This document shows, piece after piece, positions 9,214-19,700 of a stretch of 64,000 nucleotides of DNA. The notes below the pieces were generated by a model, which saw only the letters and a program-made list of their open reading frames with translations, was not told the origin of the DNA and did no database searches. The stretch's first letter is position 1. Each line of letters opens with the position of its first letter. A program made the position numbers and the translations under genes. The DNA is taken from NCBI RefSeq assembly GCF_021474425.1, contig NZ_JAKEIP010000008.1:1-64000 (forward strand). Direction: 5' to 3'. This DNA is from Streptomyces muensis. Its GTDB lineage: Bacteria; Actinomycetota; Actinomycetes; Streptomycetales; Streptomycetaceae.

Positions 9214-10104
9214 ATGTCGACGCCCAACCTGACCACCTCCTTGGCCGCCCGGCTGGTGGACCTGATGCGTCGCGGCGACCTCAAGGAGGGCGCCCATGTC
9301 ACCGAGCAGTGGGCGGCGGACGAGCTGGCGGTCTCCCGCACCCCGGTGCGCAAGGCGATGCTGTTCCTCACCGAGGTCGGCATCCTTCAGCGGCTCCCGA
9401 ACCGTGGCTTCTTCCTGACCCGTGACGCGAGCACCCTCGCCCGGCCCGACCTGGGCCAGGACGAGGACGTGGTGGAGTCGGCGTACTTCGAGATCGCGGA
9501 CGACCACGTGGGCGGCCGCCTCACCGGCGCTTTCACCGCGGCGGACATCGGCCGTCGCTACCGGCTGACGCCACGCCAGGCGGACCGGGTGCTGTCCCGT
9601 ATGGAGGGCGAGGACCTGGTGCGGCGCAGGGCGGGCGGACGGGGCTGGGAGTTCCGGCACGTCATGGTGACCGCCGAGGCACACGACCAGAGCTACCGCT
9701 TCCGGATGATCATCGAGCCGGCCGCCCTTCTGGAACCCGGCTTCACCGTGGACACCGAGGCCTTCGACCTGCATCGGCGCCGGCAGGAGGCCCTGCTGCA
9801 CGGGGACGTCGTGCTGCTGCCGCGGGCCGAGCTCTTCCAGGTCAACGCCTCGTTCCACGAGATGCTGGTGGGCTGCTCCGGCAACCAGTTCCTGCTGGAC
9901 GCCGTCCGCCGCCAGAACCGGCTGCGCCGCCTCATCGAGTACCGTCACCAGCTCGATCGCTCCCGCCTCACGGGCCAGGCCCGGGAGCATCTGCGGCTGC
10001 TGGACCTCGTGGAGAGCGGGGATCTGGAGGCGGCGTCGGCGTTCCTCGCCGGGCATCTGGACAAGGTGCGGTCGATGAAGACGGGGATCGACGCGGAGCA
10101 CTAG
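9214..10104 (+). CDS. GntR/FCD regulator with a probable duplicated winged helix
   Basis: A 296-residue GntR-family regulator. Residues 5-70 are a classic GntR winged helix (AARLVDLMRRGDL, LAVSRTPVRKAMLFL, PNRGFFLTRD). Residues about 85-150 look like a second one (GRLTGAFTAADIGRRYRLTP, RQADRVLSRMEGEDLVRRR, GRGWEF). An FCD-type helical domain follows from about 165 (RFRMIIEPAAL, FHEMLVG, HLRLLDLVESGDLEAA). A standard member is about 230 residues, so roughly 65 are extra. The start ATG follows GCGGGAG. It lies just upstream of the aconitase-like gene in the same orientation and probably controls it. Confidence 0.85.
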   Translation: MSTPNLTTSLAARLVDLMRRGDLKEGAHVTEQWAADELAVSRTPVRKAMLFLTEVGILQRLPNRGFFLTRDASTLARPDLGQDEDVVESAYFEIADDHVGGRLTGAFTAADIGRRYRLTPRQADRVLSRMEGEDLVRRRAGGRGWEFRHVMVTAEAHDQSYRFRMIIEPAALLEPGFTVDTEAFDLHRRRQEALLHGDVVLLPRAELFQVNASFHEMLVGCSGNQFLLDAVRRQNRLRRLIEYRHQLDRSRLTGQAREHLRLLDLVESGDLEAASAFLAGHLDKVRSMKTGIDAEH

Positions 10105-10156
10105 GTCCCCGCCGCTCCCGCTCCCAGGCTCGCTCTCGCCCTCCTCGCGCACGCAC

Positions 10157-10206
10157 TGATCATGTCCGCACTGATCGCGCACACCTTGATCGCGCACGCA
10201 TCGATC
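10157..10206 (+). repeat. 15-bp phased direct repeats, TGATC core
   Basis: TGATC occurs at 10157, 10172 and 10187, and CGATC at 10202, exactly 15 bp apart. The bases between are similar (GCGCAC follows two copies). The array lies between the GntR gene and the aconitase-like gene, about 75 bp upstream of the latter's start. Regular phasing suggests cooperative protein binding, though the partner is unknown. Confidence 0.55.
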
Positions 10207-10207
10207 G

Positions 10208-10235
10208 ATTGTATTAGTTGGCTGCTTGAGACAAT
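10208..10235. promoter_or_regulatory. Inverted repeat, candidate GntR operator
   Basis: ATTGTATTAG and the reverse complement of its downstream arm (ATTGTCTCAA) share 7 of 10 positions, with the outer ATTGT/ACAAT perfect. The element is AT-rich and ends 43 bp before the aconitase-like start codon. TTGTAT-type half sites are common for FCD GntR proteins, and one is encoded immediately upstream. Confidence 0.4.
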
Positions 10236-10278
10236 ATGGCCGCGTGTTCCATCGTCTCGCCCAAGACCGCAGGGGATC

Positions 10279-12918
<2,640 letters not shown>

Positions 12919-12936
12919 CTCCCGCCGCCTGGTCCG

Positions 12937-13227
12937 CTAGGCCCCGGCGCCGCCCGTCTCCACATGCCAGGCGGCCTTGCGCACCTGCTCCTCGACGTCG
13001 CTGCGCGGCTCGCCCCGCGCTCTCGCGTACTCGACCATCGCGACCTGCGCCTCCCGGGCGAGGTCGCGCCAGGCTCGCAGGGCCGTGTTGTACGTCTCGG
13101 TCTGCCGGGCGCTCCAGCCGCCGCGCTGGGTCGGCGACCCGTACATGCCCCGCAGCTCCTCCACGCGCGTGTGCGCCTGTTCGGCCGCACGTTCCTTCTG
13201 CACCAGCTCTTCGAAGATAGTCGTCAC
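12937..13227 (-). CDS. Hypothetical small helical protein, 96 aa
   Basis: Unrecognised cytosolic protein predicted to be almost entirely helical, with charged heptad-like stretches (FEELVQKERAAEQAHTRVEEL, TYNTALRAWRDLAREAQVAM). The GTG at 13227 is preferred to the longer ORF start at 13299, because the upstream part is Arg/Pro-rich and a TATGCT box sits 8 nt before the GTG, suggesting a leaderless mRNA. It is convergent with the aconitase-like gene, with stops 18 bp apart. Confidence 0.65.
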   Translation of the reverse strand: MTTIFEELVQKERAAEQAHTRVEELRGMYGSPTQRGGWSARQTETYNTALRAWRDLAREAQVAMVEYARARGEPRSDVEEQVRKAAWHVETGGAGA

Positions 13228-13306
13228 ACAAATGGAGCATAGGCGGGCAAATCGCCTCTCGCGCGGGGAGTGCGGAAGGGGGCGGGTCCAGGGCGGCACG
13301 GCCGCC

Positions 13307-14287
13307 TCACCGAGCCCACTCCTCCCACTCCCGGAGCGAGAGGGCGAGCAGTGCCTCCTGCTCCCGTCGGTCGGGCAGCGGGCCGTGGTCGCCCGTCACC
13401 CGAAGGGCGGAGGCGGCGGTGATGTGGCCCAGACGGAGGGCGTACGTCATGGTCGATCCCCGCAGCAGGCCCGCGAGGAAACCGGCCGCGAAGGCGTCGC
13501 CGGCGCCGACGGGCTCAACGACGGTCGTACGCGGTGCGGGCACGCAGTGCACACCCTCGTCTTCGTCGCTGAACGCGGTCGCGGCGTTCGCCCCGTCCTT
13601 GACGACGAGGACGCGAGGACCCGGGAGCTGTGCCCTCACGTCCGCGGGCGTCAGGTTCTCGCCCCACAGGGCCTGCGCCTCGTCCAGGCCGACGAAGGCG
13701 ATGTCGGCCAGGTCCGCCAGGTCCCTCAGCACGGTCGAGGCCGAGCCGTCCGGCCAGAGGGCGGCTCGGTGGTTGACGTCGAAGCTCACCGCGTACGGGC
13801 GTGCGCCGGGCTCGGCGGTCAGTGCCCGGGTCACCAGCCGGCGGCACGACTCGGACAGCGCGGGTGTGATGCCGGTCAGGTGCAGCAGCGCGGCCGTGCG
13901 CAGCGGCTCGCCGTCGAGTGCCTCGGGGCCCAGGGCGGATGCGGCCGAGCCGCGCCGGTAGTACTGCACACGGGTCCCGGCCGGGCCCGGGTCCTTCACC
14001 AGCAGGCCGGTCGGCCGGCCGGGGTCGGTGCGCACATGGGAGACGTCGACACCGGCGGCGGCGACGGTGGCGCGGACGCGGTGTCCCAGGGGGTCGTCGC
14101 CGAGCGCGGAGAGCCAGGCGACCGGGATGCCGTGGTCGGCGAGATACATGGCGACGTTCGACTCAGCTCCCGCCACCGACAGCCGCAGGCGGGCGGCGTC
14201 CAGCAGAGGGTTCGGTGGGTCCGGGGCCAGGGCGGCCATGGTCTCGCCGAGGCAGACGACCGGGCCTGGAACGGGGCGCCAGGTCAT
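13307..14287 (-). CDS. kdgK: PfkB-family sugar kinase, 2-keto-3-deoxygluconate/galactonate type
   Basis: Ribokinase-fold kinase of 326 residues. It reads VCLGETMAAL at the N-terminus, GGAESN-type substrate loop as VAGAESNVAMYLA, and the PfkB signature EPVGAGDAFAAGFLAGLL near residue 255, whose Asp is the catalytic base. Position last in an operon after a KDPG-type aldolase and an SMP-30 lactonase remnant points to 2-keto-3-deoxy-gluconate or -galactonate as substrate. The ATG at 14287 overlaps the preceding stop (ATGA). It looks intact, unlike several upstream neighbours. Confidence 0.85.
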   Translation of the reverse strand: MTWRPVPGPVVCLGETMAALAPDPPNPLLDAARLRLSVAGAESNVAMYLADHGIPVAWLSALGDDPLGHRVRATVAAAGVDVSHVRTDPGRPTGLLVKDPGPAGTRVQYYRRGSAASALGPEALDGEPLRTAALLHLTGITPALSESCRRLVTRALTAEPGARPYAVSFDVNHRAALWPDGSASTVLRDLADLADIAFVGLDEAQALWGENLTPADVRAQLPGPRVLVVKDGANAATAFSDEDEGVHCVPAPRTTVVEPVGAGDAFAAGFLAGLLRGSTMTYALRLGHITAASALRVTGDHGPLPDRREQEALLALSLREWEEWAR

Positions 14288-14712
14288 ACGGGATCTCCGG
14301 TGGTAGACGGGTGCGGGGCGTTGTCCAGGCGGCAGGCGGGCGTCTGGGTGCCCGGCACGGGCAGTCCGACGCAGGCGCTCGTGACGAACAGGGCGTCGTC
14401 GGCGAGGCACCCTCCCGCGGGTTGCCGTGCCGGCAGCCGCGGCGTCCGGGCGACCGTGCCGTCGGAGCGCAGCAGGCAGATGCCGGTGCCCGCGGCCGCG
14501 ATCCACGCGCCGACGTGACCGGCCAGGGGTGCCACGGCGCCGAGCGGGACGGGCAGTCGGGTCACGGTGCGCAGAGGTCCGCCCGGGTCGTCCGGCACCG
14601 ACAGGAGCCGGCCCGCGACGATGTCGGCGAGGGCGACGCCGGAGCCGGTCCGGCGGATGCCCTCGCCTGATTCGAGGCGGTCGGGGTGGACGGGGCGCAG
14701 GGCGGCGGTCAC
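14284..14712 (-). pseudogene. SMP-30/gluconolactonase with in-frame internal deletion
   Basis: An open frame of 142 residues where the family is about 280-290. Residues 1-98 match the N-terminal SMP-30 propeller blades, including the metal-ligand Glu in ESGEGIRR and DIVAGRLLSVPD. From about residue 99 it jumps to the C-terminal blade (DALFVTSACVGLPVPG) and the family tail. The middle, which normally holds the other metal ligands (Asn and Asp), is missing, so lactonase activity is unlikely. The frame is kept, so coupling to both neighbours survives: the GTG start overlaps the aldolase stop and its stop overlaps the kinase ATG. Confidence 0.8.
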
Positions 14713-15341
14713 GGCGTCGTCTCCGCCACGACCGCGCGGAACCGGCGGGCGCGTTCCCTGAGGGCGGTGACGCTGCCGCCGTCCGCGGCGTCGCCGACGA
14801 GTGGGGATCCGACGCCGACCGCGAGCGCTCCGGCCGCGAGGCAGGCACGGGCCGCGTCGGCGTCGATTCCGCCGACCGGGACGAACGGCGCGTCGGGGAA
14901 GGGACCGCGCAGGGCCTTGAGGTAGGCCGCTCCCCCGGCCTGGGCGATCGGGAAGACCTTCAGCGCGGCGACTCCCAGGGCGCGGGCGGCGATGATCTCG
15001 GTCGGGGTCAGCACGCCCGCGAGGACCGGCATGCCGAGTTCCCGCGCCGTGGTGACTCCGTCGCCGAGCCCCGGGGTGACCGCGAAGTCGGCTCCGGCGC
15101 GGTGCGCGGCGCGGGCGTCGTCGGGGGTGAGCACGGTGCCGGCGCCGAGGGGGCGGTCCGGGCCGAGGGCCTCGCGGGCGCGTTCGATGACGCAGAGGGC
15201 GTCGGGGGCGGCGAGTGACACCTCGATCAGTTCGACGCCCTCCTCGGCCAGCGCGAGCACGGTGCGCAGGGCGGCGTCGGGGTCGCCACCGCGCACGATC
15301 GCGACCAGGCGGTGAGTGGCCAGCGCGGCAGTCAGGTCCAC
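14709..15341 (-). CDS. KDPG/KDPGal aldolase
   Basis: Class I aldolase of 210 residues that splits 2-keto-3-deoxy-6-phospho-gluconate or -galactonate into pyruvate and glyceraldehyde 3-phosphate. Family motifs include [14 protein letters not shown], the active-site Glu in [29 protein letters not shown], the Schiff-base Lys in [12 protein letters not shown] and GGIDADAA. The likely GTG start at 15341 lies inside the 3' end of the truncated dehydratase frame. The operon context (GntR, galactonate dehydratase remnant, sugar-acid kinase) favours the galactonate branch (DgoA), but gluconate (Eda) cannot be excluded. Confidence 0.88.
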   Translation of the reverse strand: MDLTAALATHRLVAIVRGGDPDAALRTVLALAEEGVELIEVSLAAPDALCVIERAREALGPDRPLGAGTVLTPDDARAAHRAGADFAVTPGLGDGVTTARELGMPVLAGVLTPTEIIAARALGVAALKVFPIAQAGGAAYLKALRGPFPDAPFVPVGGIDADAARACLAAGALAVGVGSPLVGDAADGGSVTALRERARRFRAVVAETTP

Positions 15342-15493
15342 GGGCGATGCTCCTTCGGTGCGGGGGTCGAGGACGCGGCCGAGCATGCCTCGACGACGGG
15401 TTCGCCCCAGCCGACCACGCCGTCGTCGGTCTCGATCCGGCAGAACAGCCGGCGCGGCGGAACCAGGAAGGTCTCTGTGCGAGTGATCCTCAC
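15332..15493 (-). pseudogene. dgoD: Truncated D-galactonate dehydratase, N-terminal fragment
   Basis: A 53-codon frame beginning GTG at 15493 and reading [20 protein letters not shown] then [12 protein letters not shown]. This is the characteristic N-terminus of DgoD-type enolase-superfamily dehydratases, which are about 380 residues. After residue 35 the match stops, and 18 unrelated residues run into the aldolase start. All catalytic acid and metal-binding residues are gone. Its start still overlaps the GntR stop (GTGA), so the operon's translational coupling was kept by the deletion. Confidence 0.8.
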
Positions 15494-16230
15494 TTGCCGC
15501 CGATGCCTCTCGTGTCGTCCTCGGCTTCGATCCGGTCCAGGTCGCGTCCGGACTGGAGGAGCAGCGCGCGCATCGCCGTCTCCGCGGCCCGCGGGTCCTG
15601 CTCGCGCACGGCGTCCACGACGGCGCGGTGGGCGGGTACGGGGTCGTCGCTGTGCGGGTGGCTGTGGACGATGCGGTCGCGGTGGGCGAGGCCCGGCTCG
15701 ATGACCATCTCCATGCGCTGGAGCAGCTCGTTGTGGGCGGCGGACAGCAGGGCACGGTGGAAGGCGAGGTCGGCCGCCACGGCCTGCCCCGGGTCGGTGC
15801 CCTGTTCCCCCATGGCCTCCAGTGCGGCTTCCAGGGCGGCCAGGTCGGCGTCGGTGCGGCGCTCGGCGGCCAGGCGTACGGCGGCCGGTTCGACGATGGC
15901 GCGCACTTCGGCGAGGTCGCGCAGCAGGGTACGGTCCGCGTCGGAGGCGAGGTCGGCGCCCTCGAACTGCCAGCGCAGTACGTCGGCGTCGAGCAGGTTC
16001 CAGTCGGCGCGGGCTCTGACGAAGGTGCCGCGTTTCTGACGGGCGTCGACCATGCCCTTGGCGGCGAGCACCTTCAGGGACTCGCGCAGGGCGGTGAGAC
16101 TGACGTCCAACTCGCTCTGCAGCGCCACCAGGTCGAGCGTGGCGCCCTCGGGGATCCGCCCGCCGAGGATGCGGCGGGCGAGGGCCTCCACGGTCTGGCC
16201 GTGCACGCCGCGGCGGGCGTAGGGCGTCAT
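15490..16230 (-). CDS. GntR/FCD regulator, DgoR-like
   Basis: FadR-subgroup regulator of 246 residues. The winged helix covers about 8-75 ([48 protein letters not shown]). The FCD domain covers about 95-235 with metal-ligand type residues in [28 protein letters not shown] and HRAVVDAV. Being first in the galactonate-type operon, it resembles DgoR, the galactonate-responsive repressor. ATG 16230 was used. Unlike its neighbours it appears intact, although most of the pathway it would control has been lost. Confidence 0.85.
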   Translation of the reverse strand: MTPYARRGVHGQTVEALARRILGGRIPEGATLDLVALQSELDVSLTALRESLKVLAAKGMVDARQKRGTFVRARADWNLLDADVLRWQFEGADLASDADRTLLRDLAEVRAIVEPAAVRLAAERRTDADLAALEAALEAMGEQGTDPGQAVAADLAFHRALLSAAHNELLQRMEMVIEPGLAHRDRIVHSHPHSDDPVPAHRAVVDAVREQDPRAAETAMRALLLQSGRDLDRIEAEDDTRGIGGK

Positions 16231-16269
16231 GTCGTCCAGCCTTTCTGCTGAGGGTCGTGTACCGGGGTG

Positions 16270-16703
16270 CGGTCATGCGGAGGCCTTCATGACGCTCCAG
16301 CCCCTTGATGGCGTCGATCTTCCAGTCGGCGAACTGCCGCGCGTCCTCGGTGTGGTGGCCGCGGCTGCCGAGCCCGCAGGTCTTGCCGCCGTCGTAGGCA
16401 CCGGCGTCGGTGTGGATGCCGCCTTGAGTCCGCGCTTGTGGAGGTAGGAGGCCAGGACGGGGATGCCGGAGGGGAAGCGGTCGGGGTGGGCCGCCAACCG
16501 CCCTTGCGTGTCAGGGGGGTGGCGGCCTGCCAGCCGCCTTCCAGCCAGACGACGTCGTAGCCGCTGTCGCGCAGACCGCTGCTGACCAGCTTGTCGGCGA
16601 CCGCGCGGACCTCGCGGACCTCGCGGACGCGGTCAGGACCACGGAGATCGCGATTCGCGAGGGCGAGTGAAGTCACGTGCCTCTCCCGGAGGTTGGGAAG
16701 CAT
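16270..16703 (-). pseudogene. GH27 alpha-galactosidase remnant with two frameshifts
   Basis: Three reading-frame segments join into one GH27-like core. Segment one gives VRAVADKLVSSGLRDSGYDV and VWLEGGWQA. After a frame change near 16500 comes [20 protein letters not shown] and RGLKA. After a one-base loss near 16420 comes [20 protein letters not shown], then [19 protein letters not shown]. The N-terminal PPMGWNSW region and everything after the nucleophile strand are missing, so it is not functional. It is the first member of the decayed minus-strand island and would have released galactose from alpha-galactosides. Confidence 0.78.
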
Positions 16704-16784
16704 CAGGAGTGACGCGGGCCGCTCGGGGCCGGGCCTTCGGCGTCACGGCGAAGACTGTGGCGCGGGGCCGGAACCCTGTCAACA

Positions 16785-16800
16785 TTAATTACTAATTTAA
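16785..16800. promoter_or_regulatory. AT-rich inverted repeat upstream of the galactoside island
   Basis: TTAATTACTAATTTAA forms an imperfect inverted repeat in an otherwise GC-rich gap between the GH27 remnant and the aldo/keto reductase. It is a plausible operator or promoter for the DgoR-like GntR regulon, being at the head of the minus-strand island. The rest of the 16704-16913 gap holds nothing else I can name. Confidence 0.4.
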
Positions 16801-16913
16801 AGAAACATGGCTCGCCATCAGCGGCCGGGCCGTCGCGGCCCCACGGAATGGAACGATGCGCTGGAGTCCGGAACCAGACACCGGACGCCCGGATCCGACA
16901 GGAGCACCCCTCG

Positions 16914-17957
16914 ATGACCCACCTCGCCGACCCCGAGCGCTACAACGGCACGATGCGCTACCGGCGCACCGGACGCTCGGGCCTCGACCTGCCCGCGCTG
17001 TCTCTGGGGTACTGGCACAACTTCGGTGACGACCGGCCCTTCGGGGCCCAGCGCGAGATCGCCCTGCGCGCCTTCGACCTCGGCATCACCCACCACGACC
17101 TCGCCAACAACTACGGCCCGCCCTACGGCGCCGCCGAGCTCAACTTCGGCCGGCTGATGAAGCAGGACCTCGCGCCCTACCGGGACGAGCTGGTGATCTC
17201 CACCAAGGCCGGCTGGGACATGTGGCCCGGCCCCTACGGCCAGGGCGGCGGCTCCCGCAAGTACGTGCTGGCCTCGCTGGACCAGTCGCTGAAGCGCATG
17301 GGGCTGGAGTACGTCGACATCTTCTACTCCCACCGGCTCGACGCGAGCACCCCGCTGGAGGAGACGATGGGCGCGCTCGACACCGCCGTCCGCCAGGGCA
17401 AGGCCTTGTACGTCGGCATCTCCTCGTACGACGCCGAGCGCTCCCGGCAGGCCGCCGCCATCCTCCGGGAGCTGGGCACGCCGCTGCTCATCCACCAGCC
17501 GTCGTACAGCATGCTCAACCGCTGGATCGAGAACGAGGGCCTGCTGGACGCCGCCGAGCAGGAGGGCTTCGGGGTCATCGGCTTCACCGCGCTCGCCCAG
17601 GGCCTGCTGACGGGGCGCTACCTCGAAGGCGTCCCCGCCGGTTCGCGCGCCACGCAGGGCAAGTCGTTCGACGAGGCCTGGCTGTCGGAGGACATGCTGG
17701 GCAGGCTGCGCGGGCTCAACGACATCGCGGTCCGGCGCGGGCAGACCCTCGCCCAGATGGCACTGGCCTGGGCCCTGCGCGACCGGCGGGTGACCTCGCT
17801 GGTCATCGGCGCCTCCCGCACCGAGCAGCTGGAACAGAACGTCGCCGCGCTGGAGAACCTCGACTTCACCGACGAGGAACTCGCCGAGATCGACAAGTAC
17901 GCCACCGACGGCGGCGTCGACCTGTGGCAGGAGGCGCGGACGGGCAACGTGGGCTGA
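16914..17957 (+). CDS. Aldo/keto reductase, YghZ/glyceraldehyde-3-P reductase type
   Basis: NADPH-dependent TIM-barrel reductase of 347 residues. Tetrad residues are visible: Asp in FDLGITHHDLANNYGPP with Tyr in the same stretch, Lys in ISTKAGWDM and His in IFYSHRLD. The NADP-binding end shows VIGASRTEQLEQNVAAL. The sequence MRYRRTGRSGLDLPALSLGY and GYWHNFG mark the YghZ/Kv-beta branch, which reduces L-glyceraldehyde 3-phosphate and methylglyoxal. Start ATG 16914 follows AGGAGC. It is transcribed away from the galactoside island. Confidence 0.9.
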   Translation: MTHLADPERYNGTMRYRRTGRSGLDLPALSLGYWHNFGDDRPFGAQREIALRAFDLGITHHDLANNYGPPYGAAELNFGRLMKQDLAPYRDELVISTKAGWDMWPGPYGQGGGSRKYVLASLDQSLKRMGLEYVDIFYSHRLDASTPLEETMGALDTAVRQGKALYVGISSYDAERSRQAAAILRELGTPLLIHQPSYSMLNRWIENEGLLDAAEQEGFGVIGFTALAQGLLTGRYLEGVPAGSRATQGKSFDEAWLSEDMLGRLRGLNDIAVRRGQTLAQMALAWALRDRRVTSLVIGASRTEQLEQNVAALENLDFTDEELAEIDKYATDGGVDLWQEARTGNVG

Positions 17958-18041
17958 CGCACGGCGGGGCGGTCCCGAGACCGGAGCGGCATTGGTATGG
18001 ACCTGACACGCTGCCCTGGCTATGCTCTGCCCGACCCTGAA

Positions 18042-18055
18042 TGAGAGCGCTCTCA
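18042..18055. promoter_or_regulatory. LacI-type operator palindrome before the S1 protease
   Basis: Perfect 14-bp palindrome TGAGAGCGCTCTCA ending 50 bp before the protease start. It has the central GAGCGCTC found in Streptomyces LacI-family sites such as CebR boxes (TGGGAGCGCTCCCA). It suggests carbon-source control of the protease. Confidence 0.55.
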
Positions 18056-18105
18056 GATTGCGGTTGTTCCACCCCACCTTGTTGGAACGACGAAGGGCAA
18101 CTCCC

Positions 18106-19266
18106 TTGAGACGCAAGAGCACCAGACTCAGCTACGCCGGCCTCGCCGCGCTCCTCGTGTTCGGCGGCTGGACCGCGGGCGGCACCGGATCGGCCGCGGC
18201 GAGCGACACCGACCCCGCCGCCCCGTCCGCCTCCGCCGGCCTGCTGCAGGCGATGCAGCGGGACCTCGGCCTGTCGAAACCGCGGGCCGAGGCACGGCTG
18301 GCGGCGGAACGCACCGCCACGGACCTCGCCCCGAAGGCACGCGAGGCCGCCGGATCCGCCTACGGCGGCGCGTGGTTCGACGCGCGGAGCGAACGGCTCA
18401 CCGTGGCCGTCACGTCCGACGCGCCGCCCACGACCGTACGGGAGGTCCGCGCCACCGGGGCGAGCGTGCGCACCGTCGAGCACAGCGCACGCGAACTCGA
18501 CGCCGCCAAGGCTCGCGTCGACCGGCTCCCCGCGCCGTCGGGCGTGAGCAGCTGGCACGTCGATCCGGTGGCCAACACGGTCGTCGTGAACGTCGTCCGC
18601 GACCACCGGGCCGACAACGATGTCCGGCGCTTCGTCTCCGGCGCCCGGGCGGCCGGTCCCGTCACCGTGCGGACGGTCGCCGCCGCACCCCGCACCCTCG
18701 CGGCGGGAACGGTCGGCGGCGACCCGTACTACACCGGCAACGTCCGCTGCTCCATAGGCTTCTCGGTGCACGGCGGCTTCATCACCGCCGGGCACTGCGG
18801 CGGTCAGGGCGCCGCCGTCAGAGGCTGGGACGGCACGCACGTCGGAACGTTCCAGGGCTCCTCGTTCCCGGGCAACGACTACGCCTGGGTGAGCGTCGGC
18901 AACGGCTGGTGGACGGTGCCGGTGGTGCTCGGCTGGGGCACGGTCCCCGACCGCCTGGTGCGCGGCTCGGCCGAGGCGCCGGTCGGGGCCTCCATATGCC
19001 GGTCCGGCTCCACGACGCACTGGCACTGCGGCACCGTGCTGGCCAAGAACGAGACGGTCAACTACAGCCAGGGCGCGGTGCACCAGATGACCAAGACCAG
19101 CGTCTGCGCCGAACCCGGCGACTCCGGGGGCTCCTTCATCAGCGGCGACCAGGCGCAGGGGGTCACCTCGGGCGGCTGGGGCAACTGCTCCGGCGGCGGC
19201 GAGACGTGGTTCCAGCCAGTCAACGAGATACTCGGCCGCTACGGGCTGACCCTGCACACGGCCTGA
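18106..19266 (+). CDS. Secreted streptogrisin-like S1 serine protease
   Basis: Preproprotease of 386 residues. A signal peptide (about 1-30) and a pro-region with the alpha-lytic protease fold (about 45-190, QRDLGLSKPRAEARLAAER) precede the catalytic domain. The triad is His in ITAGHCGG (about 229), Asp in GNDYAWV (about 258) and Ser in EPGDSGGSF (about 340). The best start is TTG 18106, after CGAAGGGC; no ATG or GTG fits the signal peptide. The enzyme would be exported and self-process. The upstream palindrome hints at LacI-type regulation. Confidence 0.9.
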   Translation: MRRKSTRLSYAGLAALLVFGGWTAGGTGSAAASDTDPAAPSASAGLLQAMQRDLGLSKPRAEARLAAERTATDLAPKAREAAGSAYGGAWFDARSERLTVAVTSDAPPTTVREVRATGASVRTVEHSARELDAAKARVDRLPAPSGVSSWHVDPVANTVVVNVVRDHRADNDVRRFVSGARAAGPVTVRTVAAAPRTLAAGTVGGDPYYTGNVRCSIGFSVHGGFITAGHCGGQGAAVRGWDGTHVGTFQGSSFPGNDYAWVSVGNGWWTVPVVLGWGTVPDRLVRGSAEAPVGASICRSGSTTHWHCGTVLAKNETVNYSQGAVHQMTKTSVCAEPGDSGGSFISGDQAQGVTSGGWGNCSGGGETWFQPVNEILGRYGLTLHTA

Positions 19267-19313
19267 CCGAGCCGCCGCGCGTGGGCCGGTGGTCGTGCGG
19301 CAGGATGAGCAGC

Positions 19314-19643
19314 ATGAGCGTAGTCAAGATCAACGTACTGACCGTGCCCGCCGAGCAGCGCGAGACGCTGGAGAAGCGCTTCGCCTCGCGTGCGCACGCC
19401 GTGGAGGGCTCCGACGGGTTCGAGTGGTTCGAACTGCTGCGGCCGGTCGAGGGCACCGACACCTACCTCGTGTACACGCGGTGGCGTGACGAGGAGTCCT
19501 TCCAGGCCTGGATGGAGGGTCCGATGAAGTCGGCCCACCAGGGCGGTGGCGAGGGCGCCGGCGAGCGTCCCAAGCCGGCGGCGAGCGGGTCCACCCTGTG
19601 GTCGTTCGAGGTCGTGCAGTCGGCGGGACCTAAGAGCGAGTAG
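19314..19643 (+). CDS. MhuD-like haem-degrading monooxygenase
   Basis: Small dimeric ferredoxin-like (ABM) fold protein of 109 residues. It aligns closely with mycobacterial MhuD, and the three residues important there occupy the same numbers: Asn7 (KIN), Trp66 (FQAW) and the haem ligand His75 (SAH). MhuD frees iron by cleaving haem without CO release, so this protein probably recycles haem iron in the cytoplasm. ATG 19314 was chosen over ATG 19305 because AGGA at 19302 fits only the former. It differs from ordinary antibiotic-biosynthesis monooxygenases by this full residue set. Confidence 0.85.
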   Translation: MSVVKINVLTVPAEQRETLEKRFASRAHAVEGSDGFEWFELLRPVEGTDTYLVYTRWRDEESFQAWMEGPMKSAHQGGGEGAGERPKPAASGSTLWSFEVVQSAGPKSE

Positions 19644-19700
19644 CCGTGAACGAGTAGCGGTGAGCGGTCAACGGTGAGCGGCGGGGTCCGGCCCCGCCGC

